The position numbers and the translations under genes were made by a program. The notes beneath the pieces are model-generated. The model was given only the letters and a program-made list of their open reading frames with translations, ran no database searches and was not told the DNA's origin. From contig JAJEKV010000104.1 of assembly GCA_021234155.1 (NCBI GenBank), forward strand, positions 124,001 to 188,000: 64,000 bases of DNA, written 5' to 3'. Shown here piece by piece: positions 31,430-43,686 of this stretch; within the stretch, counting starts at the first letter, position 1, and the number at the start of each line of letters is the position of its first letter. The stretch is from Isoetes taiwanensis (lineage: Eukaryota > Streptophyta > Lycopodiopsida > Isoetales > Isoetaceae).

Positions 31430-32030
31430 GGTGGAACGCTGCAATAGAAGCATTGTCAACATTTATAAGTAGTTATGTGGTGCCTCAGATGTCCGAACAC
31501 AATGAAGGAGATCTGCTTCAACCTGTGCTAGGGTACTTGTCCGGGTAAATGTTCAAGGTGTTTGCATAATATTTCCCAGATTTGTATTATATTGTCTGGT
31601 AAAAGTTACTTTCACAATCTTATAAGACTTTATCTCTATCGAGCACTTGACTACCTATCATCTCTTTGCATTGCAAGCAAGCAAGCTCTACAACTACTGA
31701 TCCTTGACCGGATGTATTTAAGATCAAAACTCTTACTGCATTTAGGGCACTTCCTGATCCTTCGATGTACAGAAATGAGCATTCTGCACTCTTGAAGATT
31801 TGTTCTGTTCCTTTCAGGTATACAAATATTTGATTCACACACAGGTGTTTACAACATTAAGAGCAACTTATTTTGCATGTATAGGGATTCAGCATTTTTA
31901 GAAGAGAGTTCTTTGCTTCGACACTTGCTTGATCATAGGGATGGATCTCTTTACAAGTTTGTATGCCTTATTTGTGGGTTTATGGATATGGCTTGCTGGA
32001 GCCCCATGGCAACGTAGAGGACCAGCAAGA
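31430..32030 (+). pseudogene. HEAT-repeat-like gene fragment (several exon pieces)
   Basis: Exon-like pieces: up to 31544, ..ALSTFISSYVVPQMSEHNEG, DLLQPVLGYLSG with donor GG|GTAAAT; a piece ALDYLSSLCIASKQALQ at about 31640-31690; up to 31817, LTAFRALPDPSMYRNEHSAL and LKICSVPFR with donor AG|GTATAC; and from 31885 (after TATAG) DSAFLEESSLLRHLLDHRDG. The third and fourth join in frame through an AG-AG|G junction. Helical, Leu-rich text like this resembles the HEATR5/SWEETIE type of HEAT protein, from memory only. The second and third pieces do not join cleanly, so a frameshift is likely. An additional exon-like frame ends at 31321 (AG|GTAATT). Confidence 0.35.
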
Positions 32031-32039
32031 TCTGCTTGC

Positions 32040-35000
32040 CACAGTTTACAATGGCAGAGGTAATTGACATACTTTCTACAAGGGAAAAACAAGCGTCTCA
32101 CGTCCAGACCATCATATGGAAGCTTATAGTTTCACCTTTTTCCGTTGGTTTTAGGGTTCTTTTACCTCACCTTAGGGTTGCAGGATTTGTCCTTGGGCAC
32201 GCCTTGAATTCAGCAGGCATTTGTGATTTCTTCCACATTTTTTGTTAACTTTGAGTCTGAAGACGGCTGCATTGTTGCTGTCTCTTGGAAGTAAATGCGC
32301 TGCAATTACTGCCCTCTTTAGACTTTGCTGATCTTTGAGCTGGAGCACGGCAATTCAAAATGGTGCACATCCTCTTAACTTTAGGCAAAACACTCTAATC
32401 ACAAAGTTGCGGGATGATTTGAATGGGAAGGAATTCTTTGATGCATTGTCTTGGCAAATATTTGCAGTGGCTTAAGACACCCGAAGCTGAAATACACAAT
32501 TGTATATAATTCTGTCTGTAATTTATCTTTGCTTGCAGGCAAACTGCAACGTAGTTCTGGCATTACTAACTTTCTTCACAACCATATTCTTGCAGTTGCC
32601 ACTTTCATTGCCAAGGACTCTTTATGAATGAGCAAGGTAGCAAATCTTGATGGGATATATGGAGAGAAACATAATCATTCTTAACGGCCTTCTTGGTTTC
32701 TTATGTATGGCCACTTTGAATCTTATATCTGCTGCGGGCAGATATAAAACCCTGCAGTAAATGGAGTGTGTACTAGATGTAAAGATCAAATTTTATGGAG
32801 ACACAAGTATCTTCTCCTATTTGGATTTAATTCGATCTTGACCTGCTTGATTATTGTGAATGCACATCTTTATATCAATTGTAGATATGGAAAGTACAAG
32901 CCGCTGACCGAACCTGCAAAATGGTATGTTGACTTTCTGATAGAAAATACATATAATATCTCTGTAAATATTTGTCATCCTGTCTGGCTCTAGATGTTCC
33001 TTGCAGAAATAGTGTAAATGATCTAGTTGGGGCTGCCAGTAGTACATGCGCCAGCTTTGCATCCACCATACTACCATATGAATTTGAGATTCCAATTCCG
33101 TATGCCCAAAGAAGGAATAAAGGCACCAATATTTGAAGGAATGTTCTATATGTGTATACATTTGTGCTGAGCTGCATCTCTTGTAGATTTCATGGTGCAA
33201 TGCAATGCCACACAATTGTTGGCTGCCTTCTAATAGGAGAAATCTTACGCAGACATTTGCAAAAGCACAAATATGTTTGCTGCATTTTAACAACTACTGA
33301 ACAATATGATAATGCAAACAACAGATGGACACTCCACAGACCTCCACTTGTGTAGTTTCATGCTCAGAATTTGGAGATAATGTATGGCATGCAGAAAGCC
33401 AAACACTTGTTGCAAGCATGCTCAGAAGAAACAGCATGCTCGAAGAAACTGCATGCTCAGATGGCGAAGAAACATGATTCTGCTCGGATCTCCATTCTAG
33501 GGTAAATGCGTTGCTGGCCATATTTTAACAGACCATTAGCAAAAAATGATAGCATGGTATTTCTTATGACCACTTTGTAGAATGTCATTTTGCAGCATGA
33601 ACATTCAATAGAGTGAACTACGGGCAGAGCAAGGAGAGCTGAAAATATCAACATTAATGATTTTCTTGTGTTATAGATTGGCAAAATTTTATTGTGACAG
33701 CCTCTTGTACATGAAGCTTTTCTGGATTTTAAATATAGAGCTGTGCCTTGCTCTTGCTAATAAAGCTCTTTGGATTAAAATATGGAGCTGATCCAACAAT
33801 TCACATTTTGTACATTCTGGCCATAAAGACATTCGTTTCTAGGCCATCAAATATTATACAGACATGATTATTTCACCTTAGAGCTTTGCTGTACATGTAG
33901 TCAGAAATGATAACATTAGTTTAGAAAATGCTAACGTTAAGTTACTTTATCTAGATTCTCTCCATGCACATACATTTGCTAGAAATAATGCAAGTCTTCA
34001 TTTCCATCTTTTTCCTGTGCACATCATATGATTATAATAATCCAAGTTACCACATTTGGCACTATACATTTTTGGTGCATCTGTTTAAATTCCAAGGCAT
34101 GAAAGATGTTCATGCCTCACATATGCAGATACTTTTGAATTTCATCAAATCATAAGTCTTCCAACTTCTACATTTGGTTGATTGAATAAATGCAGGGCTT
34201 CGTTAATCCGCCTAGCAGAACATATGTTGCATTTATAATAGTCCAAGAAATCAGGTTCCTATGGTAAAGGAACATCTTGAGAGTTACGTGCTCAAAAATA
34301 AATTTGCCACATATATATCCTGTTTAGAACCACTTTTCAAATGTGGGCATGTGCTGTCTTGCAATCTAATAGTGCCTTGGCACTGAAAGATCAATTATAT
34401 GAATAATACAATTTTGAGTCAGGCAATTATTTGGGGATGCCTTTATTCAACCATCCTGTATAAAAAATGACACCAGCTAATGTATGCAGCCTACATCATA
34501 TCATAAGTATGGCATCCACATCCATTCAGTCCGATAAACCTACATGCCTTATTCTCATCCAAGCCCAACTACGGATCCAAGCGGACCACACATTTTCACA
34601 TCCTAATGCATCAATCGGCAAATGGGCCAAGTAATCGAAGCGCAAAGATGATGTTGGATTAAATTCTCGAGTGCTTAGTAAAATATTTCACTTGGCATAT
34701 AAACAAGAATTACTTGAGCGAGAACTAACATTATGGAAAATACAAAGCATGATTGAAAGGTATGGCGAGGCTTGGTGTTTACTGAAACCAATCTAGAAAA
34801 AGCACGAATCTACTTGAACCATTGGGGGTTGCAAAACCTACGCCGGACACATTTGCCGCCCTCATTGCATTCTACTTCATGATGACTTCTACTCCATTTA
34901 GGGCAACTAAAAGAAGTGCATGATGGTAAGATTGTTCTTGGATGCGAATTGAAATAGTTGGGGCGAGAACATGCTAAAATATGTTCAAAACAACTCATTT

Positions 35001-35770
35001 GGACAACCATATCGACCATGAACTGAAGTTGGGCAAATGTCAAATCATGATATAGCACTCAACAAACATGAAAGCGGCAGTCAAGGTTGCAAGGGTATAA
35101 TCTAAGAATCTGCAAGGGAAGAAAAATACGTAGGCTGGAAGAAGTTGTATGTAGACAGGAGCTGCATAAAGATTAGGAAAATTAACTCACCTTTAGAAAT
35201 GCCATAACTTCTAAAAGATTAGGCTCCAAAAAGAATAAATTTCTCCACATGTAAACAATGCCATACGAAATATGGTCTACCAACAACTGCTTATTATATT
35301 GTCTATTGTAAAAATAGTATGGGTATTTTACTGCTAGGAATTTTTATGCCAAATAACTGGTGAATGTTATTGATTTTTAACCAATCTTTGACTGTCCTGA
35401 TATTTTTGTTTGCAAGCACTAATATGTTTGCATGGAGGGGCATCATTGTTAAGTGCCGAGAGCAATTGCTAATTTGCGGTTACTACTGGACTATTTATTT
35501 TTCTTCCCATTTCATCAAATGATGAAATATTTCTTTTGTAAAGTTCAAAAAATTCTAAAAAGCGTTTCCTTCACCATACACCTACTTTTGCATGTCCCTT
35601 TTGTCTGTCTTATGTTCCTAAATGATGTCGCTATTCATTGCTTACATTGGTCCCTTTTGTAGTCGAATAAACATTCAATATGGTCTAGAAATCATGATAT
35701 TTCATTTATCGTCACGCTTTGGTGAAGCTATATAATTGGTAGCAGTTTTCGCAACATGTATAATGTAGTC
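32040..35770. other. No recognised gene
   Basis: Mixed intron-like DNA. Minus frame 32817-33293 and plus frame 32766-32993 have no motif. Nothing supported. Confidence 0.4.
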
Positions 35771-35771
35771 T

Positions 35772-36053
35772 TTTTTGGGTTGCCACTAGGGGGGCAAACC
35801 CTCGTTTATGTGGGTTTGTGGGCATATCCAGGTATATGCCGGCATATGCCTAGCATATGCTGGGTACACTATGGCTTTATAAATCTTTAGCAAATATGAA
35901 CAGAATAGTTCATTTTATATATTTGGTTGTTTGACCAATATTACAAATTGCGAGAAGACTTAGTACATATTCCAATCTGATTGGTGTGATTTAAGTCATT
36001 TCACTCTCGGGTCACGGTCACGGAGGGCAACCCTCCGTGCGCAGCACCTTGTT
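35772..36053. repeat. 282-bp unit bounded by family A head and family B end
   Basis: Starts with GGTTGCCACTAGGGGGGCAA and the GTTTATGTGGGTTTGTGGGC run of family A, ends with GATTTAAGTCATTTCAC, GGAGGGcaaCCCTCC (36022-36036) and GTGCGCAGCACCTTGTT of family B. Having both ends in one place suggests A and B are the two termini of one non-autonomous element. Confidence 0.55.
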
Positions 36054-36589
36054 AAGTTATGGGGAGCTTCATCTACTATTTTGCCCGTTTATTACCCTTC
36101 TATATTTCCATATAATTTGCCTTGCTAACTCGATCATTCTTCATTTTTTGCTTTCTGTAAATATATCATCTAATACGGTTTTGGGGATTATAGCATTGTT
36201 CATGTTGTTATTGAGGCGATCATCGTGTGTTAGACGTTTTCTGGCAGCGGTCATGCAGTCTTCTATGATGCGTGTTTAATGCGTTTTTTTATGATTTACA
36301 TTTCAACATGCACTTGTAAATTGTGTTGTTAGATATGTCTTTTCTTAAGGTGTTATGTTGTTGAGTTCTAGTTTTGCTGCGCTATGCTGTTACTGCACCT
36401 TAGAGGGATATGATTGAATGTTGTATATATGAACTTGCCATTTAATCATTTCACTTCGGATATTACACTGAGTATGTATTTGTCTTCACCTTTGCTCTCC
36501 TATTCATATTCCAGACCATTCCAGTGTCCTCCTCCGCCTCTCGCCGACTTCAATTGACTTCAATCTTTATTTCTTTCTGGTCCTTCATG

Positions 36590-36955
36590 TTGGATTTGTG
36601 CTCACATTTCTGCAAATTTTGCCTCAATCTCCTCCCTCATTCTTGTTAGGTATGATTCATTTCTTGACCTTCTTTTTTATTGGTGCTAACATGTCTACAT
36701 CCTCTTCCTCAATCTCGTCCCTCATTTGCCAAAGTATATTTCCTATTGGGGCCTTTATTCATGGCTTTACGCATATGGTATTATTTGTCTTCTGACATCA
36801 CCATACATTTCTCCTATGCTACCCCGAACCAGACCTTAGCACTTTCGCTCTCCTCATCTTGTTCCACCCATTTCACAACCTTATGAACCTCTTTGCTTTA
36901 GACTTCTTATTGATGTCAACCTCATTGTTCTTCTTGACATTGCTCTGAGCTGGAT
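36590..36955 (+). repeat. Dispersed repeat family E, copy 2
   Basis: 36796-36955 repeats the motif order of 30182-30345. Upstream, GTGCTCACATTTCTGCAAAT (36597) and GTGCTAACATGTCTACATCC (36681), each followed by CTCAATCTC.TCCCTCATT, match the two motifs at 30345 and 30555. Confidence 0.75.
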
Positions 36956-37214
36956 CATTCTGTTGGTGTTTATCATGCATCTGGTAAGCTTCGAGAAGTT
37001 GCTTTTTATGTTATTGGCTGTGGTTGACATTTCATGTTCTTAGTTTGGTCTTTTCAATATTGTTCTTCCAACCTTGGGCAGATTACACACTTTTTGCTAA
37101 CCCTTTGTTCTTGTTAGCTCCTTGATCATATCACTACCCTCATGAATTCCACTCTCACCTTGGCACTCTTAATATTCATCTTCCTTTATTTGGTTTATAG
37201 TTTGACGACGTCAT

Positions 37215-37775
37215 GTGGCTCTTGATATTTTTGTTGTCAATTTAATTAACTTTAACGTGGTTTTATGTTGTCTTGTGGCAGCTACCTCTCGCTTATTTAC
37301 CCCCAGGAGGTCCCCTGGTTCCTCCTCTATTTTCCCTTTGGTGTTTTCCTCCCACGCCCCATCCACCCTCACGGCTTCTATAGCTATATTCTGCCGCTTT
37401 GTTGCTTGGTGTTGTCTACATTCTGTTTCATATCTCCCTGCTTCCCCCTTCGTCGTCGCGGCCTTTTTCGCCTCTCTTCATCGTCCTGGTATGTCTTCCT
37501 CGTCGATTACTTCGGCCTCGGCAGCAATATCCTTTTTCGTCAAAATTTTTTTAACCTTCCAACCTCCGCTGTTTTACCTCTATCGTCCTTGGCTCGTCAA
37601 TCTACCTCTCGTCAGGCCCACGCCCCCGCACCTCTCTTCCCCTTCTGCCTCCGCATGTACGCTCTATTATGTTCGTGCACATAGTCTCTCCCTCTCGCTA
37701 TGTAGTTTGCGATGTTGCTCGACATTTAGACGTTTCCCGTTGGCTGGGCTTGTAGGTAAGGAAGTTCTCTGGTAG
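37215..37775 (+). other. C/T-rich open stretch without known motif
   Basis: Two long overlapping plus frames (186 and 139 codons) arise because the stretch is rich in C and T and poor in stop triplets. The peptides are Ser/Leu/Phe/Pro-rich with no domain or signal. Probably repeat-derived, not a gene. Confidence 0.35.
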
Positions 37776-37779
37776 TCGG

Positions 37780-40700
37780 CGGGTTTTGTGTCCTTTGCGA
37801 GTCCCTTCCCAGAATTGAGAGCTGAGTTAAAAGATACCTGATGTGAGCAAACGCAAGATACCTGGTGCATTGTTTTACCTAAAATAGGGCAAGATATTGA
37901 AGCCAACAAATAGGCCGGGATAGCTTTTCTCTGTGTGGAGCGGATAGTATTGGTGATTTTGGTGATTTGAAGGCGGTTCCCTACAAGACAAATTCTGCTT
38001 GCTTTGGCAGAGAGACATTTAAATGGGGTGAAGAATGAAGCAAGAACTGAAAGACTTAAAAATATCGAAAATAAAATTTGCAGTTGCGCACCTTGAATTG
38101 CATGATTTCAACACTGCTCGATTTGTACAAGAATCGAGCAAGCCCAGATGCCTTCCGTTAAATTCGTGGCATCTCTTGTTTCGGCAACAAATGGAATAGG
38201 TAAAATGGCCCGATGATCTCCTCCTCTGGAATCCTCTTTGGCAAGCATCTGGACATGCACACAGCTACCAGACCTTTATGAAACCCTAGAGTGCATATCC
38301 ACAATGCTTACATGTGTTTTTTTTTTGTTAGCACACTAGCCTGACCAAGCCTACAGACTTTCTTGCAATTCTAGCCTATCCACGTAACACCACCTCATCA
38401 AAAATTGGTGTGGCATTACTTGTGACCATTAGATCTTTTTTTTTTTCTGAGATCTACAGCGAAAGAAATTAGAAAATAGGGGAAAAAACGGTACGCACAG
38501 AGATGGAAAAGGGTACAACACTGCTTGGATCGAGCCGAGCCTGTGATTTCTCGTATCAGGCTTAGTTGGATCTGGAAAAGAACCAAGATACCAACCACCA
38601 ATAAAGATCCGTTTCTTAAACTTCGAATTTACCACCCGCCCATAAGCTCTGTCTTTCGTTTGTTAGTTAAGATCTGCTGCTCTTTTTCCTTTGCCCTAAG
38701 TGTTTGTCCATCCGAGGCCTTTTGCCCTGCATTTCGCATTTTTTCGTGCTCTTCCGTTCTTGTTAGAGTGTTTAACCTATCTTTGCCTGGTTACTACATT
38801 TTACCATGCTCTTTCATCCCTTTTAAGGCATTGCGGCCAGGTATAAAGACGTTCAAGCTCTTTGTCGGCTGTAATCTATGTCGGATTGTTAAGGCAGATA
38901 GTCGTCTTATCAAGCTTTCCTATTGCCAAACTCCTTTATGGATTGCTAGCATTGTTCATTTGCAGGTCTTTTCTTAGCTTATTGCAAATAGACCGTGCTC
39001 AATTTCGGCTTTGCTATCTCATGGCTGCCTTTGGCACTTCTGCATTCTTTTCAGAATGTTCTTGCATTTGTTGCTAACTGAAAATTTTTAGATTTGCCAA
39101 TTTCTACAGCTTTGTATTTGGTATATCAAGATCCTTCCTGGAAGGAATACTAACATCCTTGCTTCTTAAAATTTGGTATCTATGCTTCTTCTATGTTTGC
39201 AATAGACTATGCTCGGATTGTGCTCTGTAAAAGTTATCTGGACTAGATGTGTTTAGCTCTATGATATTGCGTCTTCAACTAGCAGAAGAACAAGATAATT
39301 TTACAGCATTATTCCAGTCTTGATTGCATCTTAGAGGCCTTTGTTATCAGTGGACTTGGGTAGCTCTTGCAATCATGCGACCTTGGTTTTGTAAGTTCAC
39401 TCTGGTATTTGGGGTGGTTTTAAGCGCGTTAAACTTTAGATTTGAATGATTAGCTTTATTTCCTACATGTTAACTTATTCTAATTTATGCCTCGTTTTTG
39501 CTTTTGCTACAGGCAAGATCTCATGTTATTTTAAATTGAATACAAATGTCTTACACGTGGCTTATTTTTTGCCTATTTACCGAGATATGTAACGCTTGCT
39601 CTTTGGCATTCTTTTGAGGCATAAGGTAATCTTAGATTGAAGGATATCAACAAGAATCTTTGGAGTTTACCCTGTCACTCTTGATTAGTTGTTGAAAGGA
39701 TCTTGCTATTTGAAGAAAGAATTTGATATTTGCAACACCCTTATCTATGCAGCCTTACCACCTGTCAAGTCTTTTATGCAACCATATCGTATGAGAATTT
39801 AAGCTTGCGCTCATGTGAATTAGCATCATCTCATTTGTGGCCTATCATCCTTTAGAATTTGCAGATTACTTCTGTGAAGAAGCAGATGTTGCATAGTTCA
39901 TACTTTTATGTTTAATTTGTCTGGCATCACAATGATGGAACCGTTGGTAAAATCTTTTTCTCTATTCATTTCCTAGTGTCTGCCAATTCAGGGCCTAAAA
40001 ATCATACTACTTCATCCAATTTCGTCCAGTCTATATGTAAATTTGTGCATGATTTTGGATTGTGGACTTCCATTTAGTATATTGCATTGCTTGATTTGTT
40101 TGAGATTAAGTTTTATGTCTGCAAGAATCGAGTAGTCTTAGGCTCCAAGTTGTGCTCCTGTTGTGGTATTCATTTTGGTAGCTGCCAAGTATTGTCTTAC
40201 AGATCTACTTTCAACTTGTTTGTTGCAACCTAGCCAAATTTATAAATTATGTGTTAATAAGTTCTGACTTTTGTCTTACATTCTGTTTAATTCTAAGTTC
40301 CAGAAATTGCATAATCTATATTGGTAGGATTCAGGTCTACCATGCTCTCAAATTTCGTTCTCTCTTTCTGCAGAGCACTCAGGAGGTAAATTTGCTTTTT
40401 CATTTATATGCTTCTGTTTTGAGCATGTGCATGAGGCCTCCATAATTTGCATTAGGATGCTAAGCTAGATGTCCAAGAAAATTGCAGTCAGAGATTTGTA
40501 TAGATGTCCAAGAAGCCCAGCACATCTCTATACAAATTGATGCTTCAATTCCCTTGGACTTGCATTGTTGGTTGAATAAGCCATTAGACATTCGTGAATA
40601 GTAATAAGCTAGTTCAAGCAAGCTTTGCAATTCTCTACGTACTATGGATATCATGCTATGAAAAGCCTGGTACAAGTTGTTCCTTTCCATATACTCTAAA

Positions 40701-41640
40701 ACAAGAATCCTATTGTCTCATTCAAAACAACATCCAATCAACTTCAAGAGATTATGGGTTGAACATATGATATCAGTGTGCATCTCAATCATGGCATGCC
40801 TTTTCCTTCCTAGCCCAAACCATTGGCTTAAGTGTTTAATCTTGTATTCAGAAATTTCAATGCTAAACAACTTGCATGGGAGCGCGTGCCATCTGTTGTC
40901 AGATTTCTTGGTATTTTTAAAGCATGTATGAGCAGAGGCCACATAGACATGGGAGATAGATGACAACAGGTCATTATTCAGATTGGCCACCTTCAGTTTG
41001 AATAACAGTAACAAGTACGAATCTGACATGTATGCCAATTTTGGAGGTCAGTATTAGCGCACGCCCCCATTAGACAATTAATCAGTGCAAACTACAGTCT
41101 GATTGTGCTACAGTGAAGAAGCTTGTCCATACGTATGCAGAGTGTGAGGTCTTGGAGAAGATGTATGGAGCATTGAAAAGTTAGAGACCACTTCAATCTC
41201 CATGTGATGACTACTCAATCGTGCCTGCCATATGAGTTGTCTCTTCTTTAATCTTACATTTGCATGCTAGTAGTCTTGTTCTGCATAAATCCACATTATA
41301 TTCACTTCCCACTGATAAAATCCCATTTTAGCCTCTGGTTGAATCCATAGTTTTTGAACAACTCGATCCATTATCAGATCTCATATTCCCACATCTATAT
41401 CAGGCGAATTTATAAAACTAATTCCCCACCATGCTGACCATGTGGCAAGCTGTTGATACCATCTGACATGTGTGTGGCATGACCTAGATACTAACAAGGC
41501 TTAATGAGGCAAACGAGCTGCATCTGGATGTACCACTCTATTAAAATAAACAAGCGTTTTGATAGAAAGCCTGAGCTTCAAGCATATATCTACATATGTT
41601 TTCACAAATTTAAGGTATTATATACGGCACACAAATCACT
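37780..41640. other. Intron-like or intergenic DNA, no gene recognised
   Basis: T-rich sequence with frames that are short and lack motifs (e.g. 38525-38977, 40677-40931). No RNA gene or LTR seen. Confidence 0.4.
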
Positions 41641-43160
41641 AAGTATTCTTTCTTCTACACCTGCATTCTATTTGTAATCATCGGTGAATTCTATCCTCAG
41701 ATACTTATGCTGATACACTTGCTCCAATTCACATCCCTCAAACCTTGTATATAACTGTTGTCTCTTTCCACGACCATAACCTTTGTCTTACTTTGATTTA
41801 CCTTCATCCCTATCTCATGGCAAAAGGATTCTAGTTTATCTAGCAACTCTTGAAGTCCGTCTTTCGTTCTAGATAAGAGAACAACATCATTTGCATAAAG
41901 CCTTCCCTTAGTAATTTTATTGGCTACCTTCAACCTCAAATTGCCTCCTTCTCTTTCCAACCATTCCTCTAACTCATCAATAAATAAGCCAAAAAGCGTG
42001 GGAGATAGTGGACATCCTTGCTTAACTCTGACATTGCTTTCTATTTTCTCAACAAGCACATTTTTATACAAGCCAGCTACTCCTTTTTAGAGTTTGCGTG
42101 GCACACCTAACTTTTCAAATCTGAATCCTAATTTTTTTCTTTGCAATACCCTATTAAAAGCTTTGGTGAAATCCACAAAGCAGCAAAACAATGCATTATT
42201 TGTCCCTTTTGCCCCTTCAACAATAACTCTGAGTGTTAGCAAGTGATTAATTGTAAAATGATTTTTCCTAAAACCTGCTTGTGTCAAAGCTCTCATTTTA
42301 TGATCTCCCCAATTATTAAGTTTCTTTTCTAATAGAATAGAATAGAATAGAATAGATAAGGTCACGGAACCCATACGATGGCCTAGTACAACCATTACTA
42401 CTAGGATTAAAAAAGCCCTACCTCGAAAGTTTTTCAAGGGAAACCTTTGCAATACATCGAACAACTTAGTCATTATACTACTGAACATCATGCTTCTGTC
42501 GTTCTCCCCTGCATTATAAATAGGAGTTATTCAATCTAAACATCAGTTTTTTGGAGAGCTATTATTTATGCTGAGTTAAACATTTCTAATATCTTTAGCC
42601 ATATTGGCATATCACCCCATTTCAATAATTTTATTGCCATACCTTCTGAATCTCTTGCCTTTCCATTTGACATTTTCTCGAGAAATTTATTAATTTTCAT
42701 CCTGTAATTATATTTAAAACCCGCTCATTCCTCTACATAAATGGCTCACTTTCAGAAATATTATACGACTCTTGAACATAGTCATATAGATGTTGACGTG
42801 AAAAATTTCCAAGGATATTACCATTGCCCTAAATTGATTCCAAAACTGCCTTGAACTTTTCTTTAAGTCACCCACAAATGATGCTGCCACTTCTCCTGCC
42901 ATAGAGCATGTTTGCCCTGCGTAAATTTTTTAAACAATTCTGTAGTTTCCTTTTTGTCTAGAGTATTAAAATAATGTTCTCTGGCTTTTTGACATTCCAA
43001 ATCGCACCATGCCTGATTCTTTTTCCTAAATTTATTGCACTTAGTACGCCCAAAACTTTTTCTGCTGTATTGAGCAATGCCCATGATCAAATCATTTTTT
43101 CTATCGACCAAGTCTCTTTTTCTTATAAAAGCAGGATAAATATCCACATCATAAGGATTT
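41640..43160 (-). mobile_element. LINE fragment, non-L1 type, with nested SINE
   Basis: Minus-strand pieces: 42863-43147 (FRKKNQAWCDLECQKAREHY, the endonuclease-RT linker with W-C/W-x-EC), 42714-42902 (SSRQFWNQFRA), 42087-42310 (RALTQAGFRKNHFTINHLLT, CCFVDFTKAFNRV, which are RT blocks 2-3) and 41697-42071 (VKQGCPLSPTLFGLFIDELE, then YANDVVLLSRTKDGLQELLD). The catalytic YADD has become YAND, so the polymerase is dead. The text resembles the LINE group with an apurinic endonuclease and no zinc finger (RTE/CR1-like) rather than the L1 copies at 3.2 and 54 kb. It ends abruptly near 41.7 kb. Confidence 0.85.
42330..42455 (-). mobile_element. SINE-like copy S1 with (TTCTA)n tail, inside LINE
   Basis: On the minus strand, AATCCTAGTAGTAATGGTTG, TACTAGGCCATCGTATGGGT and TCCGTGACC precede a (TATTC)n tail (42331-42356). 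The body matches copy S2 at 46.23-46.33 kb. It interrupts the LINE between KLFDVL and LLEKKLNNWGD, so the SINE entered after the LINE was in place. Confidence 0.7.
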
Positions 43161-43261
43161 TTTTCTGCGTTCTGTAAGACTATTTTGGGCTTACTATATT
43201 TTTATGAGCAATATATACAATAACTTGAGCAATGTAGTTAATGTTTATATATTTCTATGTA

Positions 43262-43450
43262 GGCTCTTAGTATCGAGGTGAAAACCCTTCGGTCTGGGGG
43301 CTCTTTAATCCCAACTATTAATGAACTTAATGTATCCATTGTGTTAGGTCCTATGGAGCATTTGGTCTATTTTGATGTTAAAATTCAATTTAATTTCTGT
43401 ATTGGGTCCAAATGACCTTTTGATCTCCGTGACGAACCAAGTCTATTCAG
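43262..43450 (+). mobile_element. SINE-like copy S4 (diverged, no clear tail)
   Basis: GAGGTGAAAACCCTTCGGTC, GGGGGCTCTTTAATCCCAAC and then GGGTCCAAATGACCTTTTGA, TCTCCGTGACG follow the order of S1 (head) and S2 (end). The tail is reduced to TCTATTCAGTTC. Confidence 0.5.
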
Positions 43451-43686
43451 TTCAATTTGGATATAATAAGAAAAACTCGTATGCACTAATTACCATCCCT
43501 ACAATTATTTAAATTATATAACAATATGATATAAAATTATACAATAATAATATAATATGCTAATAGATTATCAGTAAGGTATCTTTAAAACCATGATATT
43601 GTCATACATTTCCAAATTATGCTATACACGTTGTGTATAGTAACTCTAAGAAATCTTTTGCTTATATTAAACATCATTTTTGAACA

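Noticed and set aside
36022-36053. Definite Helitron 3' end
   Set aside because: Hairpin is present but the end is CTTG, not CTRR, and no Rep/helicase or TC 5' end was found; kept only as a possibility in the findings.
37215-37775. 186-codon plus-strand frame
   Set aside because: Composition-driven (C/T-rich) with no domain; two frames are open at once.
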